From the NCBI GenBank assembly GCA_963708575.1, contig CAVPTB010000003.1:1134482-1198481 (forward strand): a stretch of 64,000 nucleotides of DNA. The letters run 5' to 3'. Origin of the DNA: DASVWZ01 sp963708575 (GTDB taxonomy: Bacteria; Acidobacteriota; Terriglobia; Terriglobales; Acidobacteriaceae). Within the stretch, counting starts at the first letter, position 1. Each line of letters begins with the position of its first letter. This document shows positions 25,595-34,847 of this stretch, piece after piece. The notes under the pieces were generated by a model. That model ran no database searches, was not told where the DNA came from, and saw only the letters and a list, made by a program, of their open reading frames with translations. The position numbers and the translations under genes are program-made.

Positions 25595-27376
25595 ATGAGC
25601 ATGGTTCCTTCGATTCAACTCGAGGCCGCTTCCCGGAGTGCCTCCGGCCAGAGCAACAGTTCGAGCGCATCCCAGAAGTACTCTTCGCCATTTTCTGATT
25701 TCTTTCACAACCCAGCGTTACAAAATGGCTGTGAATCCGCCAGCCCCGCTCCCTCCGAAGACCCGCCGTCTGCGTTCGATCATTCGCAGGCATCGCAGCC
25801 AACGCCGACCCCGGCTTCTCCCGCTTTGTTGCGCAATCGAGTTACTAAGCCACTGAACGAAAACTGGGGATGCCTGACTCCGCAGCCTCAACCAAACCCG
25901 CTTACCCAAATATCTGTCCAACTGTCCATCCCCGTTGTCGAACTCGGTTCGCCGGGGGGCGTTGCCTGCAATAACGAAACGGCTAAAGCGCCGGATGTTT
26001 CAGGCCCAACGCAAGTATGCAGCGGACTTCCCGATAATCCTCGAGTCTCGGCAGAGGCAAACCCGGAAGTCCTACCGGCGATGGTTGGAATGTCCGGCGT
26101 GCAGGGCGATTCACCAACGATGGCTGCCCGTCCCAACCGCCCGATCCCAGAACCCGATTTTCAGACATCACAAAGTGCGGATGTTTCGCTCCCGCAGATT
26201 AGCCCTAGCGTCTCTCCTGCTGAGGTAAGTAGCGAGTCATTAGCAGGGCTGAAAGCTGCCCCAAATTCGCAAAAAGATGATTTAGCCGCGCCACAAAGCT
26301 TACCCGCGGTCCCTAACGCGGAACCATCAGCACCGGCCGCTATTCCTGCGCCGGACATTCTTGCGGCCTCAAAGGTTGCACTTCCTGAGTCGGCGCAATC
26401 CGGATTGTCCTCAACCATTGTCGTTTCTCCCATTCCTGTTACCCCGCCCCCTGGGAGTGATGCTGTTCAGCCAACGACGACTCCGAAACAGAATGATTCC
26501 CCGATCTTTTCCAGGGGCGCCCACCAGGCTCCTCAAAATCGTGCACAAGATGTGGCGAGCGCTACCAGGAAGTTTCACTTTGTCGGTGGTCCATCGATCA
26601 AGGATGATCTTGACGCGCCTGCCGATGCGCCGCGTCCTCAGAAAATCATCGGTGGGGATGCTTCCACAACCCAGCCTGACATCGCCAGCCAGACTGACAA
26701 TGCTGTATCCGATAAGAGCGCGTCTTCAGCCTCGGAATCAATTTCGAGTCAGGCACCTATCCCTGCGTCCGCCCCACAGCCGGTCGGCGCTGCTCCCTCC
26801 GTGTCCCTCAACCCCCATCCCGCGGCCACCGTCGTTGAATCAGCTGAGGTCACGGCTGCTTCGCCGACTGTAACCACTCCAGTGCAACGGGCAGCGGATC
26901 AGTCGGGCAACTTGAGCTCTGGCGTTGTTCCGAGAACTCAGGAGGTGTCTTCTCCAGCTACCGGGCAAGTGCAAGTCGCGCGCCTGGTTCAAGGACTCAC
27001 CCAGTCAGAAATGCATATCGGGATGCGCACCCAGGCCTTTGGCAACGTGGACGTGCACACGGTTATTCACGATAGTCAGGTCGGACTCACAGTGGGAAGC
27101 GACAAAGGCAACCTGCGCAGCTTTCTGAGTTCCGAATTGGCGCCGCTGCAATCCGCACTACACCAGCATGACGTCCACTTTGAAGGTGTTCGTTATTTGG
27201 AAAACAGCAGCGGAACCGCATCCGGGTTCCAGAGTGGATCGAACCACCAATCGCGGAGTTTTCATCAGGGCACGGCGCCGCTAGAGGCGACCTTACCTGG
27301 TGATGATCTCGAGAACGACGCTCAGGAAAACGACATCAACAGCCAAGTAAGAACGACGCTCAGCGTCCTCGCGTAG
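25595..27376 (+). CDS. fliK: Flagellar hook-length control protein (FliK-like)
   Basis: The protein is about 593 residues. A long low-complexity, Pro/Ser/Ala-rich N-terminal region (about 1-450) precedes a C-terminal Flg_hook domain (VARLVQGLTQSEMHIGMRTQAFGNVDVHTVIHD, then LAPLQSALHQHDVHFEGVRYL). This is the FliK plan: a disordered ruler and a globular part that contacts FlhB and switches export from hook to filament proteins. The start is uncertain (ATG 25595 or 25601, or an upstream GTG at 25577). It is followed 29 bp later by flgD, as usual. Base composition is like its neighbours. Confidence 0.85.
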   Translation: MSMVPSIQLEAASRSASGQSNSSSASQKYSSPFSDFFHNPALQNGCESASPAPSEDPPSAFDHSQASQPTPTPASPALLRNRVTKPLNENWGCLTPQPQPNPLTQISVQLSIPVVELGSPGGVACNNETAKAPDVSGPTQVCSGLPDNPRVSAEANPEVLPAMVGMSGVQGDSPTMAARPNRPIPEPDFQTSQSADVSLPQISPSVSPAEVSSESLAGLKAAPNSQKDDLAAPQSLPAVPNAEPSAPAAIPAPDILAASKVALPESAQSGLSSTIVVSPIPVTPPPGSDAVQPTTTPKQNDSPIFSRGAHQAPQNRAQDVASATRKFHFVGGPSIKDDLDAPADAPRPQKIIGGDASTTQPDIASQTDNAVSDKSASSASESISSQAPIPASAPQPVGAAPSVSLNPHPAATVVESAEVTAASPTVTTPVQRAADQSGNLSSGVVPRTQEVSSPATGQVQVARLVQGLTQSEMHIGMRTQAFGNVDVHTVIHDSQVGLTVGSDKGNLRSFLSSELAPLQSALHQHDVHFEGVRYLENSSGTASGFQSGSNHQSRSFHQGTAPLEATLPGDDLENDAQENDINSQVRTTLSVLA

Positions 27377-27405
27377 GCGAGGACGCTGCTAGGAGGGAAT
27401 GAGTC

Positions 27406-27663
27406 ATGATTCAGGGAATCGCGCATCAAGTCGCCACCAATCCACCAGCGTCCAATGCGGCATCTGGACAGAGTTCACCTACGAGCTTGGAGAACTCGTT
27501 CATGCAGCTGCTCACCACGCAACTGCAGAATCAATCTCCTCTCGACCCCGTGGACCCGTCGCAATTCACCACCCAGTTGGTGCAGTTCAATATGCTGGAT
27601 CAGCTGGCCCAGATTAACCAGACTTTGAGCACCGCCTTTGGCTCAACCACGTCAAACCACTAA
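27406..27663 (+). CDS. flgD: Minimal flagellar hook-assembly scaffold FlgD
   Basis: The 85-residue protein consists only of the conserved FlgD N-terminal segment: SLENSFMQLLTTQLQNQSPLDPVDPSQFTTQLVQFNMLDQLAQINQTL. Canonical FlgD is over 200 residues and adds Ig-like/tudor domains, which are absent here. The conserved segment is the part required for export and hook-cap function in Salmonella. An AGGAGG site lies upstream of ATG 27406. It sits between fliK and flgE, the classical order. The stop is followed by normal spacing to flgE, so truncation by frameshift is unlikely. Confidence 0.9.
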   Translation: MIQGIAHQVATNPPASNAASGQSSPTSLENSFMQLLTTQLQNQSPLDPVDPSQFTTQLVQFNMLDQLAQINQTLSTAFGSTTSNH

Positions 27664-27690
27664 AACGAGTTCGATAGAAGGAGCACACTC

Positions 27691-28961
27691 ATGCCGAATT
27701 TTTCGATTCCTCTTTCCGGGCTGACCGCCGAATCGACCGCGCTTTCTGCCATCGCCAACAACCTGGCGAACCAGAACACAACCGGTTACAAAGACAGCAC
27801 CGTGCTATTCAGCGATCTGTTCTACCAAAACATGGGAACCAGCGGCTCTGGCGATCCGATCCAACTCGGAGCCGGCGCAATGGTCGGCTCCATCCCCGGA
27901 AACTTCACCCAGGGCAGCGTGCAAGCCACCGGTGTCAGCACCGACGTCGCCATCCAGGGGAATGGCTTCTTTGCCGTAAAAAGCAGTGACGGCGTGATCA
28001 GCTATACCCGTGACGGAGCGTTCTCCGTGGACAAGAATAATAACCTCATCACCGCAGAAGGCCAGCAGGTATTGGGCTACCCTGCAGTCAACGGCGTCGT
28101 GGACACCGGTGGAGGTCTTAGTCCTCTGCAGCTCGGAGCCGGTGCGACCAGTCCGCCGACCAGAACATCCAATGTAATGATCCAGACCAATCTGAACGCT
28201 GGTGCCGCGGTCGGCGACACTCCATATTCAACGCCGGTCACGATCTATGATTCGTTAGGCAACAGTCATACTCTCACCTTCACCTTCGGCAAGACCGCGG
28301 CAAACACCTGGAGCTACCAACTCTCGATACCGTCCAGCGATCTGAACCCGATCAAGGGAGTCAATCAAACCGGGATTTTGGCAAGCGGAACCTTAACTTT
28401 CGATGGCAATGGAAACTGGTTGGGCCGGTCGATGGAAAGGGTAATCTCATCACCACCGTCGCTGCTCCTATCACCTCCTTCGCCGACGGTGCCTCAGACA
28501 TGACATTCAATTGGAACCTGGCGAACGGGACAACCCCCGTCATCACCCAGGTCGCTGCACCGAGCAGCACGTCTTCCACCCAACAGGATGGATCCAGCAG
28601 CGGCACCCTCAGCGGATTCAGTATCGGTGCGGATGGGACCGTAACCGGTACTTTTACTAACGGAAAAACTGCGGCCCTTGGGCAATTGGCGCTAGCGAGC
28701 TTTTCCAACGTTCAAGGTCTAGAGCGGGTGGGGAATACCGACTATACCGAAACGCTGGCGTCCGGTCAGGCCGTAGTTGGCACTGCTGGCACCGGAGGAC
28801 GTGGCACTCTCGCCGGAGGCTCACTCGAACTTTCCAACGTGGATATCTCCACCGAGTTTTCCAATCTCATCATTGCCCAGCGGGCATTTGAAGCCAACGC
28901 CAAGGCTGTAACGACGTTTGATCAGATCACGCAAGACACCATCAATATTAAGCAAGGATGA
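27691..28961 (+). CDS. flgE: Flagellar hook protein FlgE, with a one-base frameshift
   Basis: The N-terminal rod-type motif (LSGLTAESTALSAIANNLANQNTTGYKDS) and C-terminal motif (EFSNLIIAQRAFEANAKAVTTFDQ) are typical of FlgE, the subunit of the hook. The central domain (TPVTIYDSLGNSHTLTFTF) also fits. The reading frame breaks near 28416: the first frame reads GNGNWLGRSM, while the second continues with PVDGKGNLITTVAAPITSFADGASDMTFNWNL. Adding one C after the AAC codon restores GNGNLVGPVDGKGN, a standard FlgE sequence. The corrected product is about 423 residues. A consensus error is the likely cause. An AAGGAG site precedes ATG 27691. Confidence 0.88.
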
Positions 28962-28973
28962 AATCGGAGGACT

Positions 28974-29006
28974 GTGCCCCGTTCCGGATCTTCCCGAATG
29001 GGGCAC
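28974..29006 (+). other. 11-bp hairpin between flgE and fliN
   Basis: GTGCCCCGTTC (28974-28984) pairs with GAATGGGGCAC (28996-29006), giving eleven pairs with one G-U and an 11-base loop. It begins 12 bp after the flgE stop. No T run follows, so it is probably not an intrinsic terminator. It may be an mRNA-stabilising or processing hairpin that keeps hook-protein mRNA abundant relative to the downstream export genes. The following bases up to about 29212 contain no convincing gene. Confidence 0.5.
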
Positions 29007-29245
29007 AGGTCCCGATGCGGTTCCCAAAAGCGGTTGTGATGAGTCCCTTCTAATCTCTCGGGCCAAAGAAATCATGGAAGGTTGCCGACAGAATCTCCTT
29101 CTCGCGTCAGCGACCGAACGGATCACCCCTAGAGTCAATCGGTTATTGGCGCATGCCCTTCCGGGTAGATTCCGTTTGATCTCCGGCGGTCCTCGGTGCG
29201 GTACATGCTGATGTGTCACCGGATCGAATCGAGGCGATCTCCGGT

Positions 29246-29524
29246 ATGACGGCACTCACCAGTCCGGAAAACCCCGAGCGCCCAAATCCCAGTCCGGAGT
29301 CTTGGGAACAAGTGAAAAACCTGGCCTGCGAGTTCACGGTGGATATTCCGCTTCCGAGTTTCAGAGTTGCGGACATTTTGCGGCTTGCCCAGCAAACCGT
29401 AGTGAATTCCCTGTGGCGCATTGAAAAGGATGTTCCAGTCCGCGTGAACCGTGAAGTGATTGCCTACGCCGAATTTGAAGTAGTGGGAGATCGTCTGGCA
29501 GTGCGTTTGACGGATCTGGCGTGA
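29246..29524 (+). CDS. fliN: Short FliN-type SpoA-domain protein
   Basis: The protein is about 92 residues (103 from the GTG at 29213). Its core is a SpoA/FliN domain: VDIPLPSFRVADILRLAQQTVVNSLWRIEKDVPVRVNREVIAYAEFEVVGDRLAVRLTDL. This matches the pattern of a short strand, hydrophobic helix turn, N-x-x-V-IAYGE-V-V and the RITDL-like end. FliN forms the lower ring of the flagellar C-ring and binds the export ATPase complex through FliH. A second FliN-like gene lies at 36622. Its stop overlaps the possible start of the fliO-like ORF. The ribosome-binding site is weak for either start. Confidence 0.8.
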   Translation: MTALTSPENPERPNPSPESWEQVKNLACEFTVDIPLPSFRVADILRLAQQTVVNSLWRIEKDVPVRVNREVIAYAEFEVVGDRLAVRLTDLA

Positions 29525-29550
29525 AGCTTGGAAGCTGCGAAAGGGGAGCG

Positions 29551-29856
29551 ATGAACGAGGCAAAGATTCAACTTTCAAACATAACCGCTTGGTTTGCGCG
29601 CAGCGCGCGTACCTGGAAGCAGAGGGAGCCTCGGAAACTTCGCTTGCGCGAGACCTTGTCTCTTGGGGAACACAGGTTGATCACGCTGCTGGAGTGTGAT
29701 GCACAACTGTTTCTGATTGGTAGCACGGAAAACTCACTATCCCTTCTGACAAATCTGAAAGCGAGAGAACCCGAGCCGCCGTTCGATGACGGAGTTCCAA
29801 CGTGGGCCTTCCGGGAGTTGAACCCCGACGGCTGTGTCCAGATGTACCGCAGCTGA
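29551..29856 (+). CDS. fliO: FliO-like flagellar export accessory protein
   Basis: The protein is about 101 residues. The segment LRLRETLSLGEHRLITLLECDAQLFLIGSTENSLSLLTNL carries the FliO pattern: ETLxLGxxR, then a hydrophobic strand, LIGxT and LL. FliO helps assemble the FliP pore. The usual N-terminal membrane helix is not evident (ITAWFARSARTWKQREP), which is unusual. A GGGGAG site precedes ATG 29551. It lies between fliN and fliP, the standard place for fliO. The assignment rests on this pattern and position. Confidence 0.7.
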   Translation: MNEAKIQLSNITAWFARSARTWKQREPRKLRLRETLSLGEHRLITLLECDAQLFLIGSTENSLSLLTNLKAREPEPPFDDGVPTWAFRELNPDGCVQMYRS

Positions 29857-29863
29857 GTCTTTC

Positions 29864-30618
29864 ATGGGGCGAGCAAACCTAGTTCGCGTTGTCCTCGGGG
29901 TTGTGACGACCACATTGCCGAAATTGACCTACTGCTCAATACTTCGGCCGCGGACGGCTTCGCTTCCTTGGACGGCACCGGGTGGCGCTTCCGGTTCCGT
30001 GCCGTGGAACATCGTTGTTCTGCTGACGCTCCTCACTCTGCTGCCCGCATTGCTTCTGGCGATGACTCCATTTGTGAGGCTGCTGGTCGTTTTTCACTTC
30101 TTACGGCAAGCCCTGGGAACTCAGACGACCTCCGACCAATCAGACTCTGATTGGATTGTCGTTGATCCTCACCTTTTTTCTTATGCAGCCGGTGATGACG
30201 ACGATTCAGCAGCAGGCGGTGGTGCCTTACGAGCAAGGCAAACTTGATGCGGTATCGGCGATTGAGGTCGGGGCCGGACCATTGCGCCAGTTCATGTTCA
30301 AGTTTGCCAGAGAAAAGGATCTTGCACTTTTTCTCGAACTTGCCAAAGAGCCACGCCCGGCTCGACCGGAAGATGTAGCGATGCGAGTAGTTGTTCCAGC
30401 CTACATTCTGTCGGAGTTGAAAGCGGGATTTCAGATCGGAGCGGCGCTTTATCTGCCTTTTCTGATCGTCGACATGGTGGTCGCGTCGATTACCACCTCC
30501 GTGGGCATGCTGCAGTTGCCCCCGGTAGTGATATCAACCCCGCTGAAGATTCTTCTTTTCGTGATGGTCGATCGGCTGGAACCTGCTGGTGGGTTCCTTG
30601 ATGAAGAGTTTCTCCTGA
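29864..30618 (+). CDS. fliP: Flagellar export gate protein FliP, with two one-base frameshifts
   Basis: FliP forms the export pore with FliQ and FliR. Family motifs are split over three frames: LLTLLTLLPALLLAMTPFVRLLVVFHFLRQALGTQTT, then PTNQTLIGLSLILTFFLMQPV to KILLFVMVD, then GWNLLVGSLMKSFS and stop. Removing one base near 30131 (T) and one near 30573 (C) joins them and gives a 250-residue product, the family size. The stop then falls at 30618, ten bases before fliQ. Two extra bases in one short gene whose protein sequence is otherwise conserved argue for sequence error. An N-terminal signal-like segment (ANLVRVVLGVVTTTLP) fits the family. Confidence 0.85.
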
Positions 30619-30627
30619 AGGATGGTT

Positions 30628-30897
30628 ATGGAAACTGCGCTGACAGTGGAAATGGCTCGCAACACGCTTGAAACAGCGCTTTGGATTGTGGCCCCTTTGC
30701 TGGCGATCGCGACCGTGGTGAGCCTCGCGATCAATGTGGCGCAAGTCCTGACCTCGCTTCAGGAGAGCACATTGTCTACTGTGCCGCGCCTCGCTGCGGT
30801 CGCGGCTGCGTTGTTTTGGCTAATGCCGTGGATGACGCACCGTCTGGCGGCTTTCACGGTGCACGTTTTTTCTGATTTCCGTCCGTACCTGCGGTAG
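30628..30897 (+). CDS. fliQ: Flagellar export gate protein FliQ
   Basis: The 89-residue protein has two transmembrane helices (TLETALWIVAPLLAIATVVSLAINVAQVLTSLQE and VAAALFWLMPWMTHRLAAFTVHVF). The intervening SLQESTLSTVPRLAAV matches the FliQ loop, usually QEQTLSFVPK. It joins the FliP5-FliQ4-FliR1 export gate. ATG 30622 and ATG 30628 are both possible; the second lies behind GAAGGAT. It follows fliP directly and precedes fliR by six bases. Confidence 0.9.
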   Translation: METALTVEMARNTLETALWIVAPLLAIATVVSLAINVAQVLTSLQESTLSTVPRLAAVAAALFWLMPWMTHRLAAFTVHVFSDFRPYLR

Positions 30898-30903
30898 GAA
30901 CGT

Positions 30904-31668
30904 ATGCAAGCTTTGCATGTCGAGACCGTTTTGTGGGCAGCAGCTTCGGTTGGACTGCGTGTCTCCGCGCTGATCCTGTTCGCGCCCTTCTTCAACAGTC
31001 AGGCGATCTCCATGCAGGTCAAAGCTGCATTCACTGTGGCACTGACTGCGTTGCTATATCCGGTAGCCAACCTTCCCCCTCAGGCGCAGACTCATTGGCT
31101 GGAACTGATCCTGGGAGAATTTGCGATCGGGATGATCCTCGGTTTGACCCTGCAATTGATCGTGGAAGGTGCTCTCGCCGCCGGGCAGCTCATCGGAATA
31201 CAAGCTGGATATTCACTCGTCACACTTCTTGATCCACAGACTCAGGCGGACACGCCGGTCCTGGCAACGATGAGCCAGTTGATCACGCTTCTGATTTTTC
31301 TGCAGGCCAATGTTCATCATTGGCTGCTGCGCGGGATTGCGGCGAGTTTCTCCTATCTGCCGCCTGGCACCGTTGGTTGGCATTCGCAGATCGGGAAGGC
31401 CCTCTTGCAGATTTCCGGCGGAATCTGGCTCTCGTCCTTGCAAATCGCGGCCCCGGCGGTGGTGGTGACGATGCTGGTGGATCTCACCATGGGGTTTGTT
31501 GCCAAAGCCGCGCCCCAATTACCCGTGCTGTTCATCGGATTGCCGGTCAAGACCGTGCTATCGCTGGTGTCTTTATGCGGAGCGTTGTCTTTATGGCCCA
31601 ATTTCTTTGAATACCGATTTGCTACCGCTATCGCGACAGGCGAACACCTGCTCCACTTTGCGAAATGA
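30904..31668 (+). CDS. fliR: Flagellar export gate protein FliR
   Basis: The 254-residue protein has six predicted membrane helices and the FliR signatures: RVSALILFAPFFNSQAISMQVKAAFTVALTALLYP at the N-terminus, then LELILGEFAIGMILGLTLQLIVEGALAAGQLIGIQAGYS, and VDLTMGFVAKAAPQLPVLFIGLPVKT. It completes the export gate core with FliP and FliQ. The gene is intact, six bases after fliQ and six bases before flhB, so the genes are in one transcription unit. Confidence 0.94.
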   Translation: MQALHVETVLWAAASVGLRVSALILFAPFFNSQAISMQVKAAFTVALTALLYPVANLPPQAQTHWLELILGEFAIGMILGLTLQLIVEGALAAGQLIGIQAGYSLVTLLDPQTQADTPVLATMSQLITLLIFLQANVHHWLLRGIAASFSYLPPGTVGWHSQIGKALLQISGGIWLSSLQIAAPAVVVTMLVDLTMGFVAKAAPQLPVLFIGLPVKTVLSLVSLCGALSLWPNFFEYRFATAIATGEHLLHFAK

Positions 31669-31674
31669 GAATTT

Positions 31675-32749
31675 GTGGCTGACTCCAGCAAAACCGAACA
31701 GGCGACACCGCGAAAGCGGCAGAAGGCCCGCGAGAAAGGCCAAGTCGTGCGTAGCCGGGACCTGATTTCGAGTATGGCTTTGGGAACGGTTGTCACCTGT
31801 TTCTGCGCGCAAGCGATGTCCCTGGTCAGCCAATGGCGCGGCCTTCTACGCGAGCAACTTAATCAGGCGTCCTTCGCAGACTGGGGATCCTTCCGGTGGA
31901 TAGGTACAGGAGCCGCTTGGGAAATCTGTTGCACTCTTGCTTGGGTAGTTGGACTGGGCTGGGCGGCAGCAATGGTCGCTGCGGTGGGGCAAGGCGGACT
32001 AGTCTTCTCCCCTTCGTTACTTCAACCGGATCTGGGACCGAATGAATCCGTCGACTCGCTTGGGACAATTGCTTTCCCTCCCATCCCTGGGAAGGCTGCT
32101 CAAGTCCCTGTTGCCAGGAACCGCCATCGCGTGGCTGGCTGCCAGCCTGATCCTGCGTGATTGGGCGGGTATCTCGCGATTGACTCACCTGAGCGTCGCG
32201 GGCCTCGGCGCTTTCTGGATGGTCCACCTGCGGGAAATCGCCTGGAAGTCCACTCTGGTGTTGCTGCTGTGGTCGGGCGTGGACTACCTGATCGAGCGGC
32301 AGAAACACGAATCGGACTTACGGATGAGCCGCCAAGACCTCATGGATGAGTACAAGGAAACCGAAGGACATCCGACGGTTAAAGCTCGTATCCGCAGGCT
32401 GCGCCGCCAGGTACTGCGCAAGCGAATGTTGGAAGACACAAAGAAAGCTTCGGTGGTGATCACCAATCCCAACGAGTTTGCGGTGGCGCTCGAATACCGG
32501 CCCGAGATGGCGGCTCCGGTGGTGGTAGCTAAGGGGCGCAACCTCTTCGCCCAGCAGATCAAGCAGATCGCTCGTTGGCATGGCATCGCCATGATTGAGA
32601 ATCCGCCACTGGCCCACGCACTCTACCGTGCGGTGGAGGTCGGTCAATCGATTCCACCCAAGCTTTACGCCGTGGTTGCGGCCATTCTGGCCGCGATTTT
32701 CCGCGCCCAAGAACGCGCCTCCCGAATCGTTGAGAGAGGAAGGAGTTAA
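31675..32749 (+). CDS. flhB: Flagellar export switch protein FlhB, with a one-base frameshift and an NPNE cleavage motif
   Basis: The N-terminus (SSKTEQATPRKRQKAREKGQVVRSRDL) and four membrane helices fit FlhB. The frame changes near 32029: LLQPDLGPN is the first frame, and the second continues MNPSTRLGQLLSLPSLGRLLKSLLPG. Removing one G gives LQPIWDRMNPSTRL and a 357-residue product. The cytoplasmic part has the family linker (DEYKETEGHPTVKARIRRLRRQVLRKRML). The autocleavage site, normally NPTH, reads TNPNEFAVALEY. Because cleavage at N-P starts the hook-to-filament switch with FliK, this change is notable. GTG is the likely start. Confidence 0.88.
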
Positions 32750-32752
32750 ACG

Positions 32753-34816
32753 ATGCCTGACGCGAAAGGGTGGATGTCGGGCGCAAGTTCGGCGGTGGAA
32801 TGGGCGATTCCGGTGGCGGCGGTGGCACTGGTGTTCGTCATGCTGGTGCCGATGCCTTCGATTCTGCTGGATATCCTGCTGGCTACCAGCATTACCGCAT
32901 CGGTACTGGTGCTGCTGTCGGCGGTCCACATTTTGCGGCCCACGCAGTTTTCGGTGTTCCCCAGCTTGTTGTTGCTGTTGACCTTATTCCGTCTCTCTTT
33001 GAATTTAGCCTCAAGCCGTCGAATCCTGCTGCACGGCAATGAAGGCGCCTCGGCGGCGGGACGAGTGATCGAAGCGTTTGGGCAGTTTGTAGTGGGGGGG
33101 AACTATGTTGTCGGCTTCGTTCTGTTCCTCGCCCTGATCGCGATCCAGTACATCGTGGTCAGCCACGGTGCGGTACGCACGGCGGAAGTCACCGCTCGTT
33201 TCACACTGGATGCGCTCCCCGGCAAGCAAATGGCAATCGACGCGGACTTGAACGCTGGGCTGATCGACGAGGCGCAAGCCCGGGCTCGTCGCGAACAGAT
33301 CGCTCACGATGCCGAGTTCTATGGCGCTATGGATGGAGCTGCGCGCTTCAATCAGCGAGACTCGCTCGCGACAGTTCTGATTACTGGCGTCAATATCATC
33401 GCGGGTTTTTTGATCGGAGTGTTCCAGCTCGATATCCCTTTTCGCGAGGCGCTCAAGACCTACACGGTGCTCACGGTGGGCGATGGTCTGGTCACCATGA
33501 TTCCATCGCTGCTGGTCTCCATGGCCGGAGGCATGGTGCTCACCCGGGCTTCCTCAGGGAGCACGTTATCGACAGATATTGGTCGCCAATTGCTCTCTGG
33601 GCGAAGGCCACTGTTCCTGGCCTCGGCGATGATGCTCCTTCTGGCGGCAATTCCAGGCCTGCCTAAATTCTCATTTCTTCTTCTGGCGGGCGTAGTCGGA
33701 CTTATGGCGTGGCGGGCTCCGAAAGCGGAGCCGGAGAAAGTAGCCGCCGAGACGGCGGCGGCAGAAAAGAAACCACCCCAGGAAACTATGGAAGACCTCC
33801 TTAAATTGGACGAGCTCAGTTTGGAAGTTGGTTACGCACTGGTTACTCTGGTGGATCAGCAACGCGGCGGACAGTTGCTCGCGCGGGTCCGGGCCCTGCG
33901 GAGCGGTTTGGCCCAGCAGTTAGGCTTCATCGTCCCACCGGTACATATTACCGACAACGCCCGCTTGAAACCGCACGAGTACGTGATTTCACTGCGCGGT
34001 GTGGAAGTCGCGCGCTGGGAGATGCAGCCCGACCAGATGCTGGCCATTGGTTCGGATCCGAATCCTCAGCCCATTGCCGGGACGGCCACGCGCGAGCCAG
34101 CCTTCGGAGTGTCCGCGCTCTGGGTTTCTCCGGCACGGCAAAGTGAAGCGCTGGCGAAAGGGTATGCCGTGGTCGATCAAACGTCGGTGCTGGCCACGCA
34201 CCTGGCGGAGGTTATCAAGCAACATGCCGCCGAACTGTTGACCCGGCAAGAGGCGAAGCGGTTGCTGGACCGCCTGACTGACTCCCATCCGAAATTGATC
34301 GAGGAACTGGTTCCAAAGCTTCTCAGTTTGGGCGAAGTACATAAAGTACTGCAGCAGCTTTTGCGCGAGCAGGTGCCGATTCGCGACCTAGCCACCGTGC
34401 TCGAGACCCTCATCGACACGGCTTCGGTCAGCAAGCATCCCGTGCTTCTGGTGGAAGCGGCCCGGCAGGCCCTGGGACGCGCCTTGGTAAGGCCGTTGCT
34501 CGCCGAGGACGGCCAGTTGCGAGTGGTGACATTGGACAGCTCGGTTGAGGAAGAGTTGAGCCGGGCCTTCGCAGCTCCCACTTCCACGACCGCGGCCGCG
34601 GGACTGCAGCCCTCGTTTGTGCGTCGCATTCTCGAAGGACTGCGAAAGGTGGCGGGCGAACAGGTTGCGGTCGCCAGCCCAGTCGTGTTGTGTTCCACAC
34701 CAGCGCGCTTTCACCTGAAGCGTTTGCTTGAACCGTTCATACCGAAATTGGTGGTGCTCTCACCCGGAGAAATTCCGCCGGTGGTGCAGGTTCAATCGGT
34801 AGGCACTCTGCGATAA
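32753..34816 (+). CDS. flhA: Flagellar export protein FlhA
   Basis: The 687-residue protein has an N-terminal membrane domain of about eight helices and a C-terminal cytoplasmic docking domain from about residue 340. Family motifs include PTQFSVFPSLLLLLTLFRLSLNLASSR, FALDALPGKQMAID-like TLDALPGKQMAIDADLNAGLIDEAQARARR, and GDGLVTMIPSLLVSMAGGMVLTR. The C-terminal part includes NARLKPHEYVISLRGVEVA, and the protein ends with LSPGEIPPVVQVQSVGTL. FlhA forms the nonameric ring that receives export substrates and chaperones. The gene is intact and starts four bases after flhB. Confidence 0.95.
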   Translation: MPDAKGWMSGASSAVEWAIPVAAVALVFVMLVPMPSILLDILLATSITASVLVLLSAVHILRPTQFSVFPSLLLLLTLFRLSLNLASSRRILLHGNEGASAAGRVIEAFGQFVVGGNYVVGFVLFLALIAIQYIVVSHGAVRTAEVTARFTLDALPGKQMAIDADLNAGLIDEAQARARREQIAHDAEFYGAMDGAARFNQRDSLATVLITGVNIIAGFLIGVFQLDIPFREALKTYTVLTVGDGLVTMIPSLLVSMAGGMVLTRASSGSTLSTDIGRQLLSGRRPLFLASAMMLLLAAIPGLPKFSFLLLAGVVGLMAWRAPKAEPEKVAAETAAAEKKPPQETMEDLLKLDELSLEVGYALVTLVDQQRGGQLLARVRALRSGLAQQLGFIVPPVHITDNARLKPHEYVISLRGVEVARWEMQPDQMLAIGSDPNPQPIAGTATREPAFGVSALWVSPARQSEALAKGYAVVDQTSVLATHLAEVIKQHAAELLTRQEAKRLLDRLTDSHPKLIEELVPKLLSLGEVHKVLQQLLREQVPIRDLATVLETLIDTASVSKHPVLLVEAARQALGRALVRPLLAEDGQLRVVTLDSSVEEELSRAFAAPTSTTAAAGLQPSFVRRILEGLRKVAGEQVAVASPVVLCSTPARFHLKRLLEPFIPKLVVLSPGEIPPVVQVQSVGTLR

Positions 34817-34847
34817 CTCGGGCACAAGCCCCGCAGAAAGGGAAGTC

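Noticed and set aside
25354..25602. Minus-strand ORF after maeB
   Set aside because: It has no domain, overlaps the hairpin and the fliK start, and has no supporting ribosome-binding site.
28918..29211. Plus-strand ORF between flgE and fliN
   Set aside because: It overlaps the flgE end and the hairpin and shows no flagellar or other family pattern.
28400..32040. Programmed ribosomal frameshifting in flgE, fliP and flhB
   Set aside because: No slippery heptamer or conserved stimulator is visible at the shift sites, and such sites are not known for these genes; errors are simpler.
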